The notes below the pieces were generated by a model. The model was not told where the DNA came from. It ran no database searches and was given only the letters and a program-made list of their open reading frames with translations. From the NCBI GenBank assembly GCA_032433765.1, contig JAVIAB010000139.1:40965978-41029977 (forward strand): DNA of 64,000 nucleotides. The letters run 5' to 3'. Every line of letters starts with the position of its first letter. Within the stretch, counting starts at the first letter, position 1. This document shows, one piece after another, positions 1 to 10,385 of this stretch. The translations under genes were made by a program, and so were the position numbers. This stretch comes from Megaustenia siamemsis (lineage: Eukaryota; Mollusca; Gastropoda; Stylommatophora; Ariophantidae).

Positions 1-135
1 ATGTATCAGCAAATGGATCAGCAAATGTATCCACAAATGTATTAGCAAATGGATCAGCAAATGTATCAGCAAATGTATCCAGAAATGTATCAGCAAATGT
101 ATCCACAAATGGATCAGCAAATGGATCAGCAAAGC
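1..135. repeat. 12-bp tandem repeat cut by the window edge
   Basis: A roughly 12-bp unit (such as CAAATGTATCAG) repeats about 11 times with variants containing GGATCAG or TATCCAC. Because 12 is a multiple of 3, frame 1 reads as repeating MYQQ/MDQQ/MYPQ, but a TAG interrupts it near base 43 and a TAA ends it soon after the array. This is most simply a minisatellite whose left part lies outside the window. Confidence 0.8.
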
Positions 136-920
136 CAGAAAGCTTTTTCAGATCTAAACAACGTTTAAGATATCTCACGTACAATACAATATTCAAAATA
201 AAGATATAAAAGTACCTGCCTATTTTCAATGATTTAAAATGTAAAATGTTTCTTTAATGCTCAGATCACTCACTCGATTCTTCAACCACTGGGATTGGTT
301 ATGAGACGAACGTCTGCAACAAACAATCTTGTTTCTCTATCTGCATTTCCCGCTTGTCTGAGACTAACGAAATCAAAGCATTCCCTTCCTTGATATTGTC
401 TTTCCATGTTTTATTGTCACTTCCCACTCACAGTTTCCTGCAATATTGTTTCAACCATCCATGATGAACGAGACACGTGACCTGCACAGCCTCAGATACT
501 GTCTCCTCACACTGTCACACCCTAACATTCTCATGATAAATTAATCGTAACAAAGCATCTTAATCTCCAGAAAATGAGTCATTTAAGCTGAAAATAAGTG
601 TAACTTACAATTTGTCATTCGTGTTGCCATATGCCTCCGTAAGCAGCTTACACGGGAGATTAGCCTGCAGGTTCAAATTGCAGTTGTGCTTAATTTCATG
701 TTGCTTGTCATAGGCTATTAACCTCGTTTTGGTAGTGAACGCTTTACTGAAGAAAAAACACAGTCGTTATTGTTTGTGTCAGGCTGACCCGCAGTCAGAA
801 AAAGTTTTCTTATACAAGACAATACACTTGTTAATTAAGTACTTTAGATAAGAGCAAACAACATATAGGATTTTCTGTTTGTGGTAACAAACAATGCAGT
901 TTTTGCAATGATGTCTTCTT
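136..920. other. no recognisable feature
   Basis: Low-GC sequence without tandem structure, without a coding run I can support and without similarity to the repeat families seen elsewhere in the window. Confidence 0.5.
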
Positions 921-921
921 C

Positions 922-1158
922 TTAGTGTTCAACTGAATAGAGGGCGTAGTTGCGTTGTATTGCAAGTTTACGGCAAAGCCGCGATAACTCTTGACGTTCG
1001 GCCCGATTAATATTTTTTTGGTCTTGGAAGATTTTTGCTAAAAAATTTTGCCCGGATACCAACCATTTTGGCCTACTTTTTTCCACTTTTAACTTCCAAA
1101 AATCAAGAGCTTTTTCTTTAACGTGTGCGAGTGCACAAGGAACTTCTATTTTTCGCAT
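922..1158 (-). CDS. small basic ORF of unknown function
   Basis: A complete 78-codon ATG-to-stop reading frame with an in-frame TAA directly before the ATG. The product is rich in Lys, Arg, Glu and Trp, with a stretch reading NRAERQELSRLCRKLAIQRN. It has a protein-like composition and no low-complexity run, which sets it apart from most short open frames here. I do not recognise the family. There is no signal peptide or membrane segment. It sits immediately beside the 49-bp minisatellite, which begins a few bases upstream of its start codon. It could be a small gene, a last exon, a retrocopy or a fragment of a mobile element. Confidence 0.25.
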   Translation of the reverse strand: MRKIEVPCALAHVKEKALDFWKLKVEKSRPKWLVSGQNFLAKIFQDQKNINRAERQELSRLCRKLAIQRNYALYSVEH

Positions 1159-1164
1159 TTATCC

Positions 1165-4106
1165 GAGAGAGCTTGACATCAAATCTCACTCCCTAGAGAC
1201 CAGGGGAGTGTGAAGCCACGATTGACATCAAATCTCACTTCCTAGAGACCAGGGGAAGGTTAAGCCACGATTGACATCAAATCTCACTTCCTAGAGACCA
1301 AGGGAGGATAAAGCCACGATTGACATCAAATCTCACTTCCTAGAGACCAAGGGAGGATAAAGCCACGATTGACATCAAATCTCACTTCCTAGAGACCAAT
1401 GGAGGATAAAGCCACGATTGACATCAAATCTCACTTCCTAGAGACCAAGGGAGGATAAAGCCACGATTGACATCAAATCTCACTTCCTAGAGACCAAGGG
1501 AGGATAAAGCCACGATTGACATCAAATCTCACTCCCTAGAGACCAGGGGAAGGTTAAGCCACGATTGACATCAAATCTCACTCCCTAGAGACCAGGGGAA
1601 GGTTAAGCCACGATTGACATCAAATCTCACTTCCTAGAGACCAAGGGAGGATAAAGCCACGATTGACATCAAATCTCACTTCCTAGAGACCAGGGGAAGG
1701 TTAAGCCACGATTGACATCAAATCTCACTTCCTAGAGACCAGGGGAGGATAAAGCCACGATTGACATCAAATCTCACTTCCTAGAGACCAGGGAGGGTAA
1801 AGCCACAATTGACATCAAATCTCAATTCCTAGAGACCAGGGGAAGGTTAAGCCACGATTGACATCAAATCTCACTTCCTAGAGACCAAGGGAGGATAAAG
1901 CCACGATTGACATCAAATCTCACTCCCTAGAGACCAGGGGAGGATAAAGCCACGATTGACATCAAATCTCACTCCCTAGAGACCAGAGGAGGGTAAAGCC
2001 ACGACTGACATAAAATCTTACTCCCTAGAGACCAGGGGAAGGTTAAGCCACGATTGACATCAAATCTTACTCTCTAGAGACCAGGGGAAGGTTAAGCCAC
2101 GATTGACATCAAATCTTACTTCCTAGATACCAGGGGAAGGTTAAGCCACGATTGACATCAAATCTTACTTCCTAGAGACCAGGGGTAGGTTAAGCCACGA
2201 TTGACATCAAATCTTACTCCCTAGAGACCAGGAGAAGGTTAAGCCAAGATTTACATCAAATCTTATTTCCTAGAGACCAGGGGAAAGTTAAGCCAAGATT
2301 GACATCAAATCTTACTTCCTAGAGACCACGGGAAGGTTAAGCCACGATTGACATCAAATCTTACTTCCTAGAGACCAGGGGAAGGTTAAGACACAATTGA
2401 CATAAAATCTTACTTCCTAGAGACCAGGGGAAGGTTAAGACACGATTGACATCAAATCTTACTTCCTAGAGACCAGGGGAGGGTTAAGCCACGATTGACA
2501 TCAAATCTTACTCCCTAGAGACCAGGGGAAAGTTAAGCCACGATTGACATCAAATATTACTTACTAGAGACCAGGGGAAGGTTAAGCCACGATTGACATC
2601 AAATCTCACTTCATTGAGACCAAGGGAGAATAAAGCAACGATTGACATCAAATCTCACTTCCTAGAGACCAGGGGAGTGTAATGCCACGATTGACATCAA
2701 ATCTTACTTCCTAGAGATCAAGGGAGGAGAAAGCCACGATTGACATCAAATCTTACTCCCTAGAGACCAGGGGAAGATAAAGCCACGATTGACATCAAAT
2801 CTCACTCCCTAGAGACCAGGGGAGGGTAAACAACGATTGACATAAAATCTCACTCCCTAGAGACCAGGGGAGGATAAAGCCACGATTGACATAAAATCTT
2901 ACTCCCTAGAGACCACGGGAAGGTTAAGCCACGATTGACATCAAATCTCACTTCCTAGAGACCAGGGGAAGATTAAGCCACGAATGACATCAAATCTCAC
3001 TCCCTAGAGACCAGGGGAAGATTAAGCCACGATTGATGTCAAATCTCACTCCCTAGAGACCAGGGGAGGGTAAAGCCACGGTTGACATCAAATCTCACTT
3101 CCTAGAGACCAGGGGAGGATAAAGCCACAATTGACATCAAATCTCACTCCCTAGAGACCAGGGGAGGATAAAGCCACAAGTGACTTCAAATCTCAATTCC
3201 TAGAGACCAGGGGAGGATAAAGCCACAATTGACATCAAATCTCACTCCCTAGAGACCAGGGGAGGATAAAGCCACAATTGACATCAAATCTCACTTCCTA
3301 GAGACCAGGGGAGGATAAAGCCACAAGTGACATCAAATCTCAATTCCTAGAGACCAGGGGAGGATAAAGCCACGATTGACATCAAATCTCACTTCCTAGA
3401 GACCAAGGGAGGGTAAAGCCACGATTGACATCAAATCTCACTCCCTAGAGACCAGGGGAAGATAAAGCCACGATTGACATCAAATCTCACTCCCTAGAGA
3501 CCAGGGGAGGGTAAACAACGATTGACATAAAATCTCACTCCCTAGAGACCAGGGGAGTATAAAGCCACGATTGACATCAAATCTTACTCCCTAGAGACCA
3601 CGGGAAGGTTAAGCCACGATTGACATCAAATCTCACTTCCTAGAGACCAGGGGAAGATTAAGCCACGAATGACATCAAATCTCACTCCCTAGAGACCAGG
3701 GGAAGATTAAGCCCCGATTGACGTCAAATCTCACTCCCTAGAGACCAGGGGAGGGTAAAGCCACGGTTGACATCAAATCTCACTGCCTAGAGACCAGGGG
3801 AGGATAAAGCCACAATTGACATCAAATCTCACTTCCTAGAGACCAGGGGAGGATAAAGCCACAAGTGACATCAAATCTCAATTCCTAGAGACCAGGGGAG
3901 GATAAAGCCACGATTGACATCAAATCTCACTTCCTAGAGACCAAGGGAGGGTAAAGACACAATTGACATCAAATATCACTTCCTAGAGACCAAGGGAGGG
4001 TAAAGCCACAATTGACATCAAATCTCACTTCCTAGAGACCAAGGGAGGGTAAAGCCACAATTGACATCAAATCTCACTTCCTAGAGACCAGGGGAGGGTA
4101 AAGTCA
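1165..4106. repeat. 49-bp minisatellite, about 60 copies
   Basis: Successive copies of GACATCAAATCTCAC begin exactly 49 bp apart (1224, 1273, 1322). Each unit also contains TTCCTAGAGACCAGGGGAGG and ends in AAGCCACGATT. Copies differ at a few positions (CTCACTTCC or CTTACTCCC; GGATAAAG or AGGTTAAG), and these variants cluster into blocks. The marker variant GGTAAACAACGATT appears near 2826 and again near 3511, 685 bp apart, which indicates duplication of a block of about 14 units. Confidence 0.97.
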
Positions 4107-4215
4107 CGAAGAAACCACGGATTCGAAGCGGTAAAATTCCCGTCGCCTCTGGCTATTAGAACTCGAGACCTTCCTGTCCAAAAGTCGACGTCCTACCTCT
4201 AGACCACCAAGTTCC
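4107..4215 (-). mobile_element. tRNA-like SINE head fragment
   Basis: Read on the minus strand, the segment has a tRNA-like layout: an A-box-like stretch (TGGTCTAGAGGTAGGACGT) followed by a B-box-like GGTCTCGAGTTCTA at about tRNA spacing. No intact cloverleaf can be drawn, so it is a SINE head, not a tRNA gene. It directly abuts the end of the 49-bp array. Confidence 0.5.
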
Positions 4216-4502
4216 CTGTTTATAATGACCTCCCCAGCCTAATAGTTATATACATGTTCTATCTGTCATAACGTCAGCAGGTGAAAGAGCTCTCGTTTAA
4301 GTGAGTGTTTGACCAAGAGGATAAGATGTTCAGGATAGCAAAAATAACAGAGCTTTCTGTTTATGTTGTAACAAATACATCAGTGGTTGTGTGTACATGA
4401 AGACAAAAAGATCACCACTTTTATGTATATGGAGACAGAGACAAAACGAATAATTTCAGGGAAAGCGGTATGTTTACAGCACTCAGAAAAGAAAAAAAAA
4501 TT

Positions 4503-4566
4503 ATCGACAGAAAAAAATACAAAGAACAATAGAATCTATTGTTCTTTGTTTTTTTTTTCTGTTGAT
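4503..4566. repeat. foldback hairpin with ~30-bp arms
   Basis: The left arm (4503-4532) starts ATCGACAG and ends AAAGAACAATAG. The right arm (4536-4566) starts CTATTGTTCTTT and ends CTGTTGAT. The inner 14 bp pair perfectly around a 3-nt AAT loop, and the outer part pairs with only a few mismatches through A/T runs. It could be a small foldback element or simply an inverted duplication. Confidence 0.75.
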
Positions 4567-4839
4567 TATTTGTGATATTTGTCCTCAGTGTTGCAAACAC
4601 TCTCTCTCTTTCCCAGAAATTATTCGCTAATCTACCACGGCGGAAGTTTCCCTCTACAATAATATTCATTTATTATTATTTGTCTGACAGAGAGAAAACA
4701 AGGTTGACAAATATAATATCAATTTTACAAATATAACAAATACAAGTATTTCTTCCACGCCTAGCCTAGGTGTAAACATGCGGGAAATATGCTGTTGGTA
4801 CGCTTTTTTTCAAAACGATAACGATACATTTAATGGATG

Positions 4840-5395
4840 GAGTGGTCGGCACTACTACAGGTCATTATACAATCCTATATAAATCCTATATAAAGCCAGT
4901 CTTATCATATGGATGTGAATCATGGACAATAGGACAACAGACAAGAAAATCACTGGAGTCTGTATAAATGTGGTCTTACAGAAGAATGTTGAGAATACCA
5001 TGGACAGCTAAGAAGAGTAATGAAAACGTTATGAAAGAGGCCAAAGCAAAAAAAAAATATATAATTTCCAATATTAGGAAGAAACAATCATAATTTTTTG
5101 GCCATGTAATGATAAGAGAACAACTGGAATATATTGTAACAACTGGAAAAATTGAGGGTGAAAAGATAGAGGGAAGCAAAGAGAAAAAATACCAGACAGC
5201 TTAAGAGAATGGCTTGGCAGAAGGTCAACAACAGAAATGATAAATAACTGTCGAGATCGAAAGTTGTGGAGAGACATGGTCACCTACGCCAGCAGGCCCG
5301 GTTCTGATGATGATGATGATGATGATATAAATGATAATGATGATGATGATGATATAAATGATAATGATGATGATAATGATGATGATATAAATCGG
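4840..5395 (+). mobile_element. RTE-like LINE, 3' fragment with GAT-repeat tail (family B)
   Basis: Degraded 3' end of the same family as the long copy at 47.5-50.7 kb. It shares the run from ACCAGTCTTATCATATGGATG-like sequence through the segment encoding REQLEYIVTTGKIEG to CGCCAGCAGGCC, then a GATGATGAT tail with ATAAAT interruptions from about 5307. The reading frame is broken several times. Short trinucleotide tails of this type are known from RTE-clade LINEs. Confidence 0.85.
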
Positions 5396-5399
5396 TCAC

Positions 5400-5500
5400 C
5401 TGTTTAAGTTTTGTGAACCTTAGAGCCGCCGATAGGGATTGAACTCGACTACGTTTTCTTTGTAGTTTGATTCCTAATCATCGAGCTACCGCGGATGATA
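5400..5500 (-). mobile_element. tRNA-like SINE head fragment
   Basis: The minus strand begins CCGCGGTAGCTCGATGATTA and contains a B-box-like GAGTTCAATCCC. It resembles the heads of the SINE copies at 12.6, 19.5 and 24.3 kb but is more diverged. It abuts the GAT tail of the preceding LINE. Confidence 0.5.
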
Positions 5501-5653
5501 AATATAACAAATGTTATGTTTATATGTAGCAACATAACAGTACTTTTTGATGTATGAAACAAAAACAGTAACATTTTATCTATCTACAAATATAATACTA
5601 ATTTTCTGTGTACAGAAACATATGTTGTAGCAATACGTTTGTTTTCAAATGTT

Positions 5654-5670
5654 ACACGGACACACACACT

Positions 5671-5702
<32 letters not shown>
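5654..5702. repeat. CA microsatellite
   Basis: A (CA)n run with a few imperfect units at its left end. Confidence 0.95.
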
Positions 5703-5705
<3 letters not shown>

Positions 5706-5732
5706 GAATTGTTTCAGGTGGAACTTTCAGCT

Positions 5733-6170
5733 TCCATTAAACTCTGATGATTTTCAATCTTCAAGAATTAATTTTAAACCAATGCTGTCGGACAACAAGA
5801 AACATAACGACCGCCGAAATGAAATGTGTCAGAAGAATGACAGGAAACAGCTTAAGGGACAGAGTAAGAAACACCGACCTGAGGAAGAAACTCGAGGTTG
5901 AGCCAGCCATCGAATACATAAAGAAACAACAGATAAATTGGTTCGCCCACATAACAAGACAACAAGAACTAACAATGACTCAAAGAGCCATAAACAAACG
6001 CTACGAAAACGCCAGATTAAGAGGAAGACTGAGAAAGAGATGGATAAAGGGAATACTAGAGTCACTAGGAGGGATAACACCAGAAGAGGCCAACATAAGA
6101 GGAAAGAATCGCAGATTGTATCTCCCCTCGACGCCAACGGCAATAGAGGAAGGATAGAAGTAGAAGAAGA
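5733..6170 (+). mobile_element. LINE ORF2 C-terminal fragment (family C)
   Basis: The frame from 5747 to 6157 encodes KCVRRMTGNSLRDRVRNTDL and then YIKKQQINWFAHITRQQ, ending PSTPTAIEEG. The pattern of a short basic helix, QxxWFGHxxR and an Arg-rich tail recurs in the C-terminal part of endonuclease/reverse transcriptase LINEs throughout this window. Copies of this family also lie at 35.82-36.08 kb (minus), 40.76-41.17 kb (plus) and 61.5-61.9 kb (minus). The RT domain is missing. Confidence 0.8.
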
Positions 6171-6240
6171 ATGCTGTCGGACTCATATTTTATAACTTAG
6201 ATACTACTGTAATTATAATATAATAATAAACATAAGTTAC

Positions 6241-6426
6241 TCAGTTATTGACACTCCCTGGATGCTGGCCATCCAATTTCATCACCAGTTGTGGAGCATA
6301 CGAAAGTATTGTGCCGCCGGTGTTTCTCGTTACCAGGCACTGACCGTCACGGGTTAAGCTGCTTGAAGTTGCGAACATTAACAGTGCACATTTTTTACCG
6401 AAAGGCCCTTTGGGGTAGTTGAACAT
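6241..6426 (-). CDS. possible short coding segment or last exon, unknown
   Basis: A 61-codon open frame ending in a normal stop, with a protein-like composition (YPKGPFGKKCALLMFATSS, then DGQCLVTRNTGG). Directly upstream on the minus strand is a splice-acceptor-like CACACTTTTAG, so it could be a terminal exon entered before the ATG. I do not recognise the family and find no partner exon. It may equally be a remnant of a mobile element. Confidence 0.2.
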   Translation of the reverse strand: MFNYPKGPFGKKCALLMFATSSSLTRDGQCLVTRNTGGTILSYAPQLVMKLDGQHPGSVNN

Positions 6427-6608
6427 TTCAATCCTAAAAGTGTGAATGTAGAAAAGACGATCCGCTAGCTTGAATCATTGCATTGATTTCGTCTCTTAAC
6501 AAATGTAAGTTCACGAGTTTTAGGGGCCTCGTATTTCACGGCTTCTTTTCGTTTAATAGGATAGGTTTATAGAATTCCGGTAACAACTTTTTAAGAAATG
6601 AAATCCTC

Positions 6609-6618
6609 TGTGTGTGTG

Positions 6619-6650
<32 letters not shown>

Positions 6651-6720
6651 TGTGTGTGTGTGTGTGTTCGTGTTTACATTCAGCTGTGTGTGTTTGTTTG
6701 TTTGTGTTCGTGTGTACATT
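6609..6720. repeat. GT/GC-rich dinucleotide repeat
   Basis: (GT)n with an internal GTGC block, followed by two copies of a GTGTTCGTGT-TACATTCAGCT segment. The same CA/CG alternation occurs at 23.9 kb. Confidence 0.9.
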
Positions 6721-6870
6721 CAGCTAACAAATGTAACGTGATTGTGGTTTAATCCCTATTGGTTACTGAATGAAAAGTTAGGGTACGAAGAAATGGCAAG
6801 TTTTGACGTTTTGGCAAGTATGTGATACCAGTTCGATTTCCTTTTAATTAAGTCTTAGATATATATTTTT

Positions 6871-7285
6871 TTCCCGTCATCATCATTGAGTGCCGTCTCC
6901 GCATCGGTTGGCTACCATGGAGCGCCATTCCACTCTGCCTCTTGCTTTGATGGTGCGGATTGTCACAGGCTGACTTGTCCATCTTTTGATGTTACTCGTC
7001 CATGTTAGTCTTGGTCTGCCTCTGCCTCTGCCTCTTTTACCTTGTATTTTTCCTTCCAATATTACTTATATTAGGCTGTTGTGTCTTTTAACATGACCCA
7101 AAAATTTCATTTGTCTTGCTCTAATTGTATTTAGTAGTTCTCTTTTCATTTTTAGTTGTTTTAAAACTTCCTCGTTTGTTTTCTTTTCTTTCCATCCAAT
7201 TCTACCTATTCTTCTATAAATCTACATTTCAAAGGCTTCAATTTTCTGTTTTGTTTTCTGGTCTAATGAAATAAGCTTCAAATAA
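6871..7285 (-). mobile_element. LINE ORF2 C-terminal fragment (family A)
   Basis: The minus strand encodes, with interruptions, EAFEM, an RRIGRIGWKEKK-like stretch, FLGHVKRH, then WTSQPVT and WRSMVAN, ending in the 3' terminus CGGAGACGGCACTCAATGATG. The same 3' end occurs at 10.4, 15.0, 42.2 and 46.2 kb, which defines a family with a common terminus. Confidence 0.85.
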
Positions 7286-7975
7286 GTTTAAAAAAAAAAA
7301 ACTCAAATTATGTACGCAGTGGAACGTTGTTTTTTTTTTTTTTTTGGTGCAAAATTATTGAGTAAAATTAACATTTCAAGTGTTCGGCATTAATATAAAC
7401 ATAGAAAGGGACGCAATCGTTACTGTTGTTATGAAATAAAGTAATGTCCCGTGGCATATGTCGTGGGTGTGAGTGAAATAACAAATCACCGTACAAGGTC
7501 ACATTTGAAAGTGAAGGGGCCAGAGCTCTTCCACCCTGTCATTATTTTCCCCCACAAATCACTGGGCCATGTACCCATTTCCTTTATCAACTAGAGAGCG
7601 TCACACTGCGTCAGAATCCAAAAGTCAACACATTAGAAAGATCTCTACTGACGCTCTCGCTCACTTGTCATTATGAAAGGGTGAAGAAATACGACTCGTG
7701 AAAGAATCTATAGATCTGTATCATGTTCCATTTTTAGAAAGTCTTTGTTTGTGGGACTGCTTCTATGGCCTTACTTTTCCTTCATCTTACTGCTAGACAC
7801 CAGTTGTTTGTGATCAGAGTTATCGCTCCCTTTAAATCATTTTATCTTATATGTCTTAGCCTGGTTTGTTTCACGTTTTCCTCTATTTCTATTAATCCTC
7901 AATCACTTACATTCTCCTCGTGCGTTTTCTCATTAAGTAATAAATATTCTCTCGATAAACTTAAAATTATCTCTC
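7286..7975. other. no recognisable feature
   Basis: AT-rich sequence with short A and T runs. No coding run, tandem repeat or known TE family seen. Confidence 0.5.
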
Positions 7976-8015
7976 TTTTTTTTTTTTTTTTTTTTTTGGG
8001 GGGGGGGGGGGGGGG
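7976..8015. repeat. T22 followed by G18 homopolymers
   Basis: Twenty-two T (7976-7997) are followed without a break by eighteen G (7998-8015), directly at the 5' edge of a SINE. The G run could form a quadruplex. Exact lengths are vulnerable to sequencing error. Confidence 0.9.
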
Positions 8016-8290
8016 CGGAGCCTTGGCTTGAGTAGTTGGTGGGCTCGCTTCCTGTTCAGAAGGGTCTGGGGTGGTTCGATTCCCAGAAGAGGCGGATGAT
8101 TTTTTTCGAACCCACAGGGCTCCAGGAATCACTCAGCCTCTGAAAGTGGAAACCAGAGATTTCTAGGAAATAAAGACAACAGAAAGTACTATCGACCACA
8201 TATCCCAAAAATGTGCAGTGGTCGTGGAAAATATGGCCACTAACACCATATTTCCCATATGTGTAGCAAGTGGTGGTGGGAACTCTTACA
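8016..8290 (+). mobile_element. tRNA-derived SINE, diverged subfamily (SINE-2)
   Basis: The head has A-box-like TTGAGTAGTTGGTGGG and B-box GGTTCGATTCCC. The body shares GACCACAT, CCCAAAAAT and GGCCACTAACACCATATTTC with the SINE-1 copies at 12.6, 19.5, 24.3 and 62.2 kb but differs in the head and 3' end. A related subfamily with a swapped tRNA head is the simplest reading. Confidence 0.75.
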
Positions 8291-8573
8291 TTTTGTTTCC
8301 ATTTATTTGTTTGGTATTTCAATGTTTCCACTTGGAGCGCTCTCAAACAAAATCGAATGTCAGCTCTTTCATGGTCGTGGACTCTTGAATTAGGTCTACA
8401 CAGCTTGCTCACAGACTGAGTTACTAAATGTTCAAAGCAGAATAAGCTTGGTATATGGTAATAAAAGTCACTTGAAATCTTGTAAAGGAAAGCATCATAA
8501 ATGAGGCAATTCGTTCAATCATTACTCGATATGCAGCTATAATATATCTTGGGTTGTGATTGTCTTTCTGCAG

Positions 8574-8805
8574 GAACTTGGCTGACGTCAGCAACGACAA
8601 TGTCCTCAACATTCACGAGTTTGTCCTCGTCATGCATCTCATCAGGGGCGTCAAAAGTGGGCGGGCCATCCCCAAAACACTACCCAGGTCACTGGTACCC
8701 CCCAAAACAACCCCTCAAACTCCACCCCAATGTCGCAGCAGGAGAAAGACGCTTATTTGCGTGTTTTCCAAACACTGGATTACAAAAGAGCCGGTTTTAT
8801 AGACG
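8574..8805 (+). CDS. EH-domain protein exon 1 (of those seen): end of one EH domain, start of the next
   Basis: The acceptor TTTCTGCAG precedes 8574 and the donor GTAAGT follows 8805. The first base completes a split TGG codon, the conserved Trp of the EH fold. The exon then encodes LADVSNDNVLNIHEFVLVMH, including an EF-hand loop with Asp at position 1 and Glu at position 12, and ends that domain with the typical LPRSLVPP. After a linker it starts the next EH domain (MSQQEKDAYLRVFQTLDYKR, then AGFID). The two halves lie in different frames: the length of 232 is one base short of what entry phase 2 and exit phase 1 require. A C run at 8698-8703 lies between them. EH domains bind NPF motifs in endocytic adaptors, and the PxxLVPP exit resembles EPS15. 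Confidence 0.85.
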
Positions 8806-9195
8806 GTAAGTGATTTCTTTGTTTCGAGCTATCTTCGTTCTACTTTGACAATGTTCATTAGCGTTTTGATCTCGTTCGCGTTAAACACATGAACTGCACC
8901 GTGGTATATGAGCACGAGAACCTCATTTCGTTGTGTATCTTGTCTTCATAATGCACACCTCTCAGAGGCTCTTCTGTCCATCTCTTTATTCTGTCAGTCA
9001 AGTTTAGTCTTTGCCTGTCTGAGAAGGACGGAAGCAGCGAAAATTGAGGAATTGGGACACGTGACATACATGGACAGCATTATCGACAATGGAGGAGGAA
9101 TAGAGAGAGGGATGTTAAACAGAGAATAAATAAATAACAACGAAACAGCTTTCATCCAACTGGATAAAATATGGGCAGCAAAAAACAAGCACCAA
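8806..9195. other. intron sequence without recognised elements
   Basis: First part of the 7.4-kb intron after exon 1. No tandem repeats or TE similarity seen in this stretch. Confidence 0.6.
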
Positions 9196-9199
9196 AATA

Positions 9200-9340
9200 A
9201 GACTATTTAACACAAATGTAAAAACTAGTTGCAGCCTCCGTCAGTCATAGTTCACTATGGATTTTTCAACGTTCCTTGAAATTTTTTTTTCTTTTCTTTC
9301 GCCGTGTATTCTCTTTTCCTATGAATCTGTCTGCTTCTTG
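9200..9340 (-). mobile_element. LINE 3' tail fragment (family F)
   Basis: The minus strand matches the sequence at 20.35-20.45 kb: GAATACACGGCG, an A-rich stretch, then AAATCCATAG-CAACTATGACTGACGGAG with few differences. At 20 kb this lies downstream of a family F LINE fragment, so it is probably that family's 3' end. Confidence 0.6.
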
Positions 9341-9477
9341 TTTGAGATGAAGCTTTAGAGTGTGTTTCCACAGATTGCGGTCTGCAGCTATTTTATCCTC
9401 TTATATCCTCTTATATGACTCAGAGATATTGATGTTGAATAGTTAGCAAAACAAAGGTTACAGACATTTGTAAATAA

Positions 9478-9760
9478 ATGTTTGAGGTCAATTCTGAACA
9501 TCAGATGGTGTGACACAATCAGAAATGAAAGTATCTGGGAAAGAGCAAAGGTCAATCGAGCAACAAATTGGGAATGGTAAATGGAGATGGATTGGAAACG
9601 CACTAAAAAAAAAAAAAAACTTGATTCCAGCACAGCAAGACAGGCGCTGTCGTGAAACCCACAGAGAAAGATAAAGCAGCGTAGGCCCAATAATACATAG
9701 ATAAGAGAAGTCATGGAAACCCCCAATAACACGACTGAAGGGAAGTATAGAAAATGTCCA
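9478..9760 (+). mobile_element. LINE ORF2 C-terminal fragment, decayed (family E)
   Basis: Broken frames read WCDTIRNESIWERAKVNRAT, then a WRWIGNAL-like stretch and an Arg-rich tail. This matches the layout of the better-preserved family E copy at 12.9-13.27 kb (WRWIGHTLRK). An A15 run interrupts the frame at 9605. Confidence 0.65.
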
Positions 9761-9894
9761 AGAATAGGGATGGATGGATGATGAGACCTTGTCTCTGGAC
9801 TAAGCTCCAAGACGGGGCCTAAATGGTTCTGATTGGCTGATGTCCTTTGCCTCATTTACCTTTCAGTAAACTAGTGATTCTCTTTACATAAACA

Positions 9895-10050
9895 AGTATC
9901 ATTTGTTTTGTTCCAGTTTTGTTAAATAGTTCCCTCTTAATTTTCATCTCTTTCAAAACCTCATTTGTTATCTCTTTCTCTGTATACCCGAATCTCTCAT
10001 TCTCCTACAAATCTACATTTCAAGGGCTTCTTTTTTCGTTTCCATTTTAT
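9895..10050 (-). mobile_element. LINE fragment (family A)
   Basis: The minus strand resembles the GAAGCCCTTGAAATGTAGAT to AAATTAAGAGGGAACTATT segment of family A. Degraded, no usable frame. Confidence 0.6.
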
Positions 10051-10385
10051 AATTCAGATAGTAGAACTTTTCATATCGATGTTAAGACGATCGTCTGGCA
10101 ATCTACAGTTCCAACCACATTTGAAGTAATCGGTGTTCTTCCAGCTATGGGACCTCATCTCAAAGGTAGTTGTCAGTTTTTAGTCGTCGAATTATCCTCA
10201 CCGCTCATCGAATAGCTGCCCTTAAGTGTTCAGAACTCTCCAGAGAATGTCGCATCGTAAAATCTCACGGTAATTAAGGATCAGTTACCTATTCTTATTG
10301 GATGATTTAAAAAGAGGCCTTCTGTTCAAGGCAATAACAATTCTAAACAGTTAAAGCTGAAGGCAGTGTATCACTAGGGGGACCA
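10051..10385. other. intron sequence without recognised elements
   Basis: A plus-strand open frame extends to 10,215 but has no recognisable motif and a composition like its surroundings. Confidence 0.5.

Noticed and set aside
260..310. Upstream exon ending in a split Trp codon (GGGATTG before GTTATG)
   Set aside because: The frame before it (RFFNHWD) does not resemble an EH domain and has no supporting acceptor.
1165..4106. CRISPR-like 49-bp repeats with spacers
   Set aside because: The variable positions are point variants spread through the whole unit, not unique spacers.
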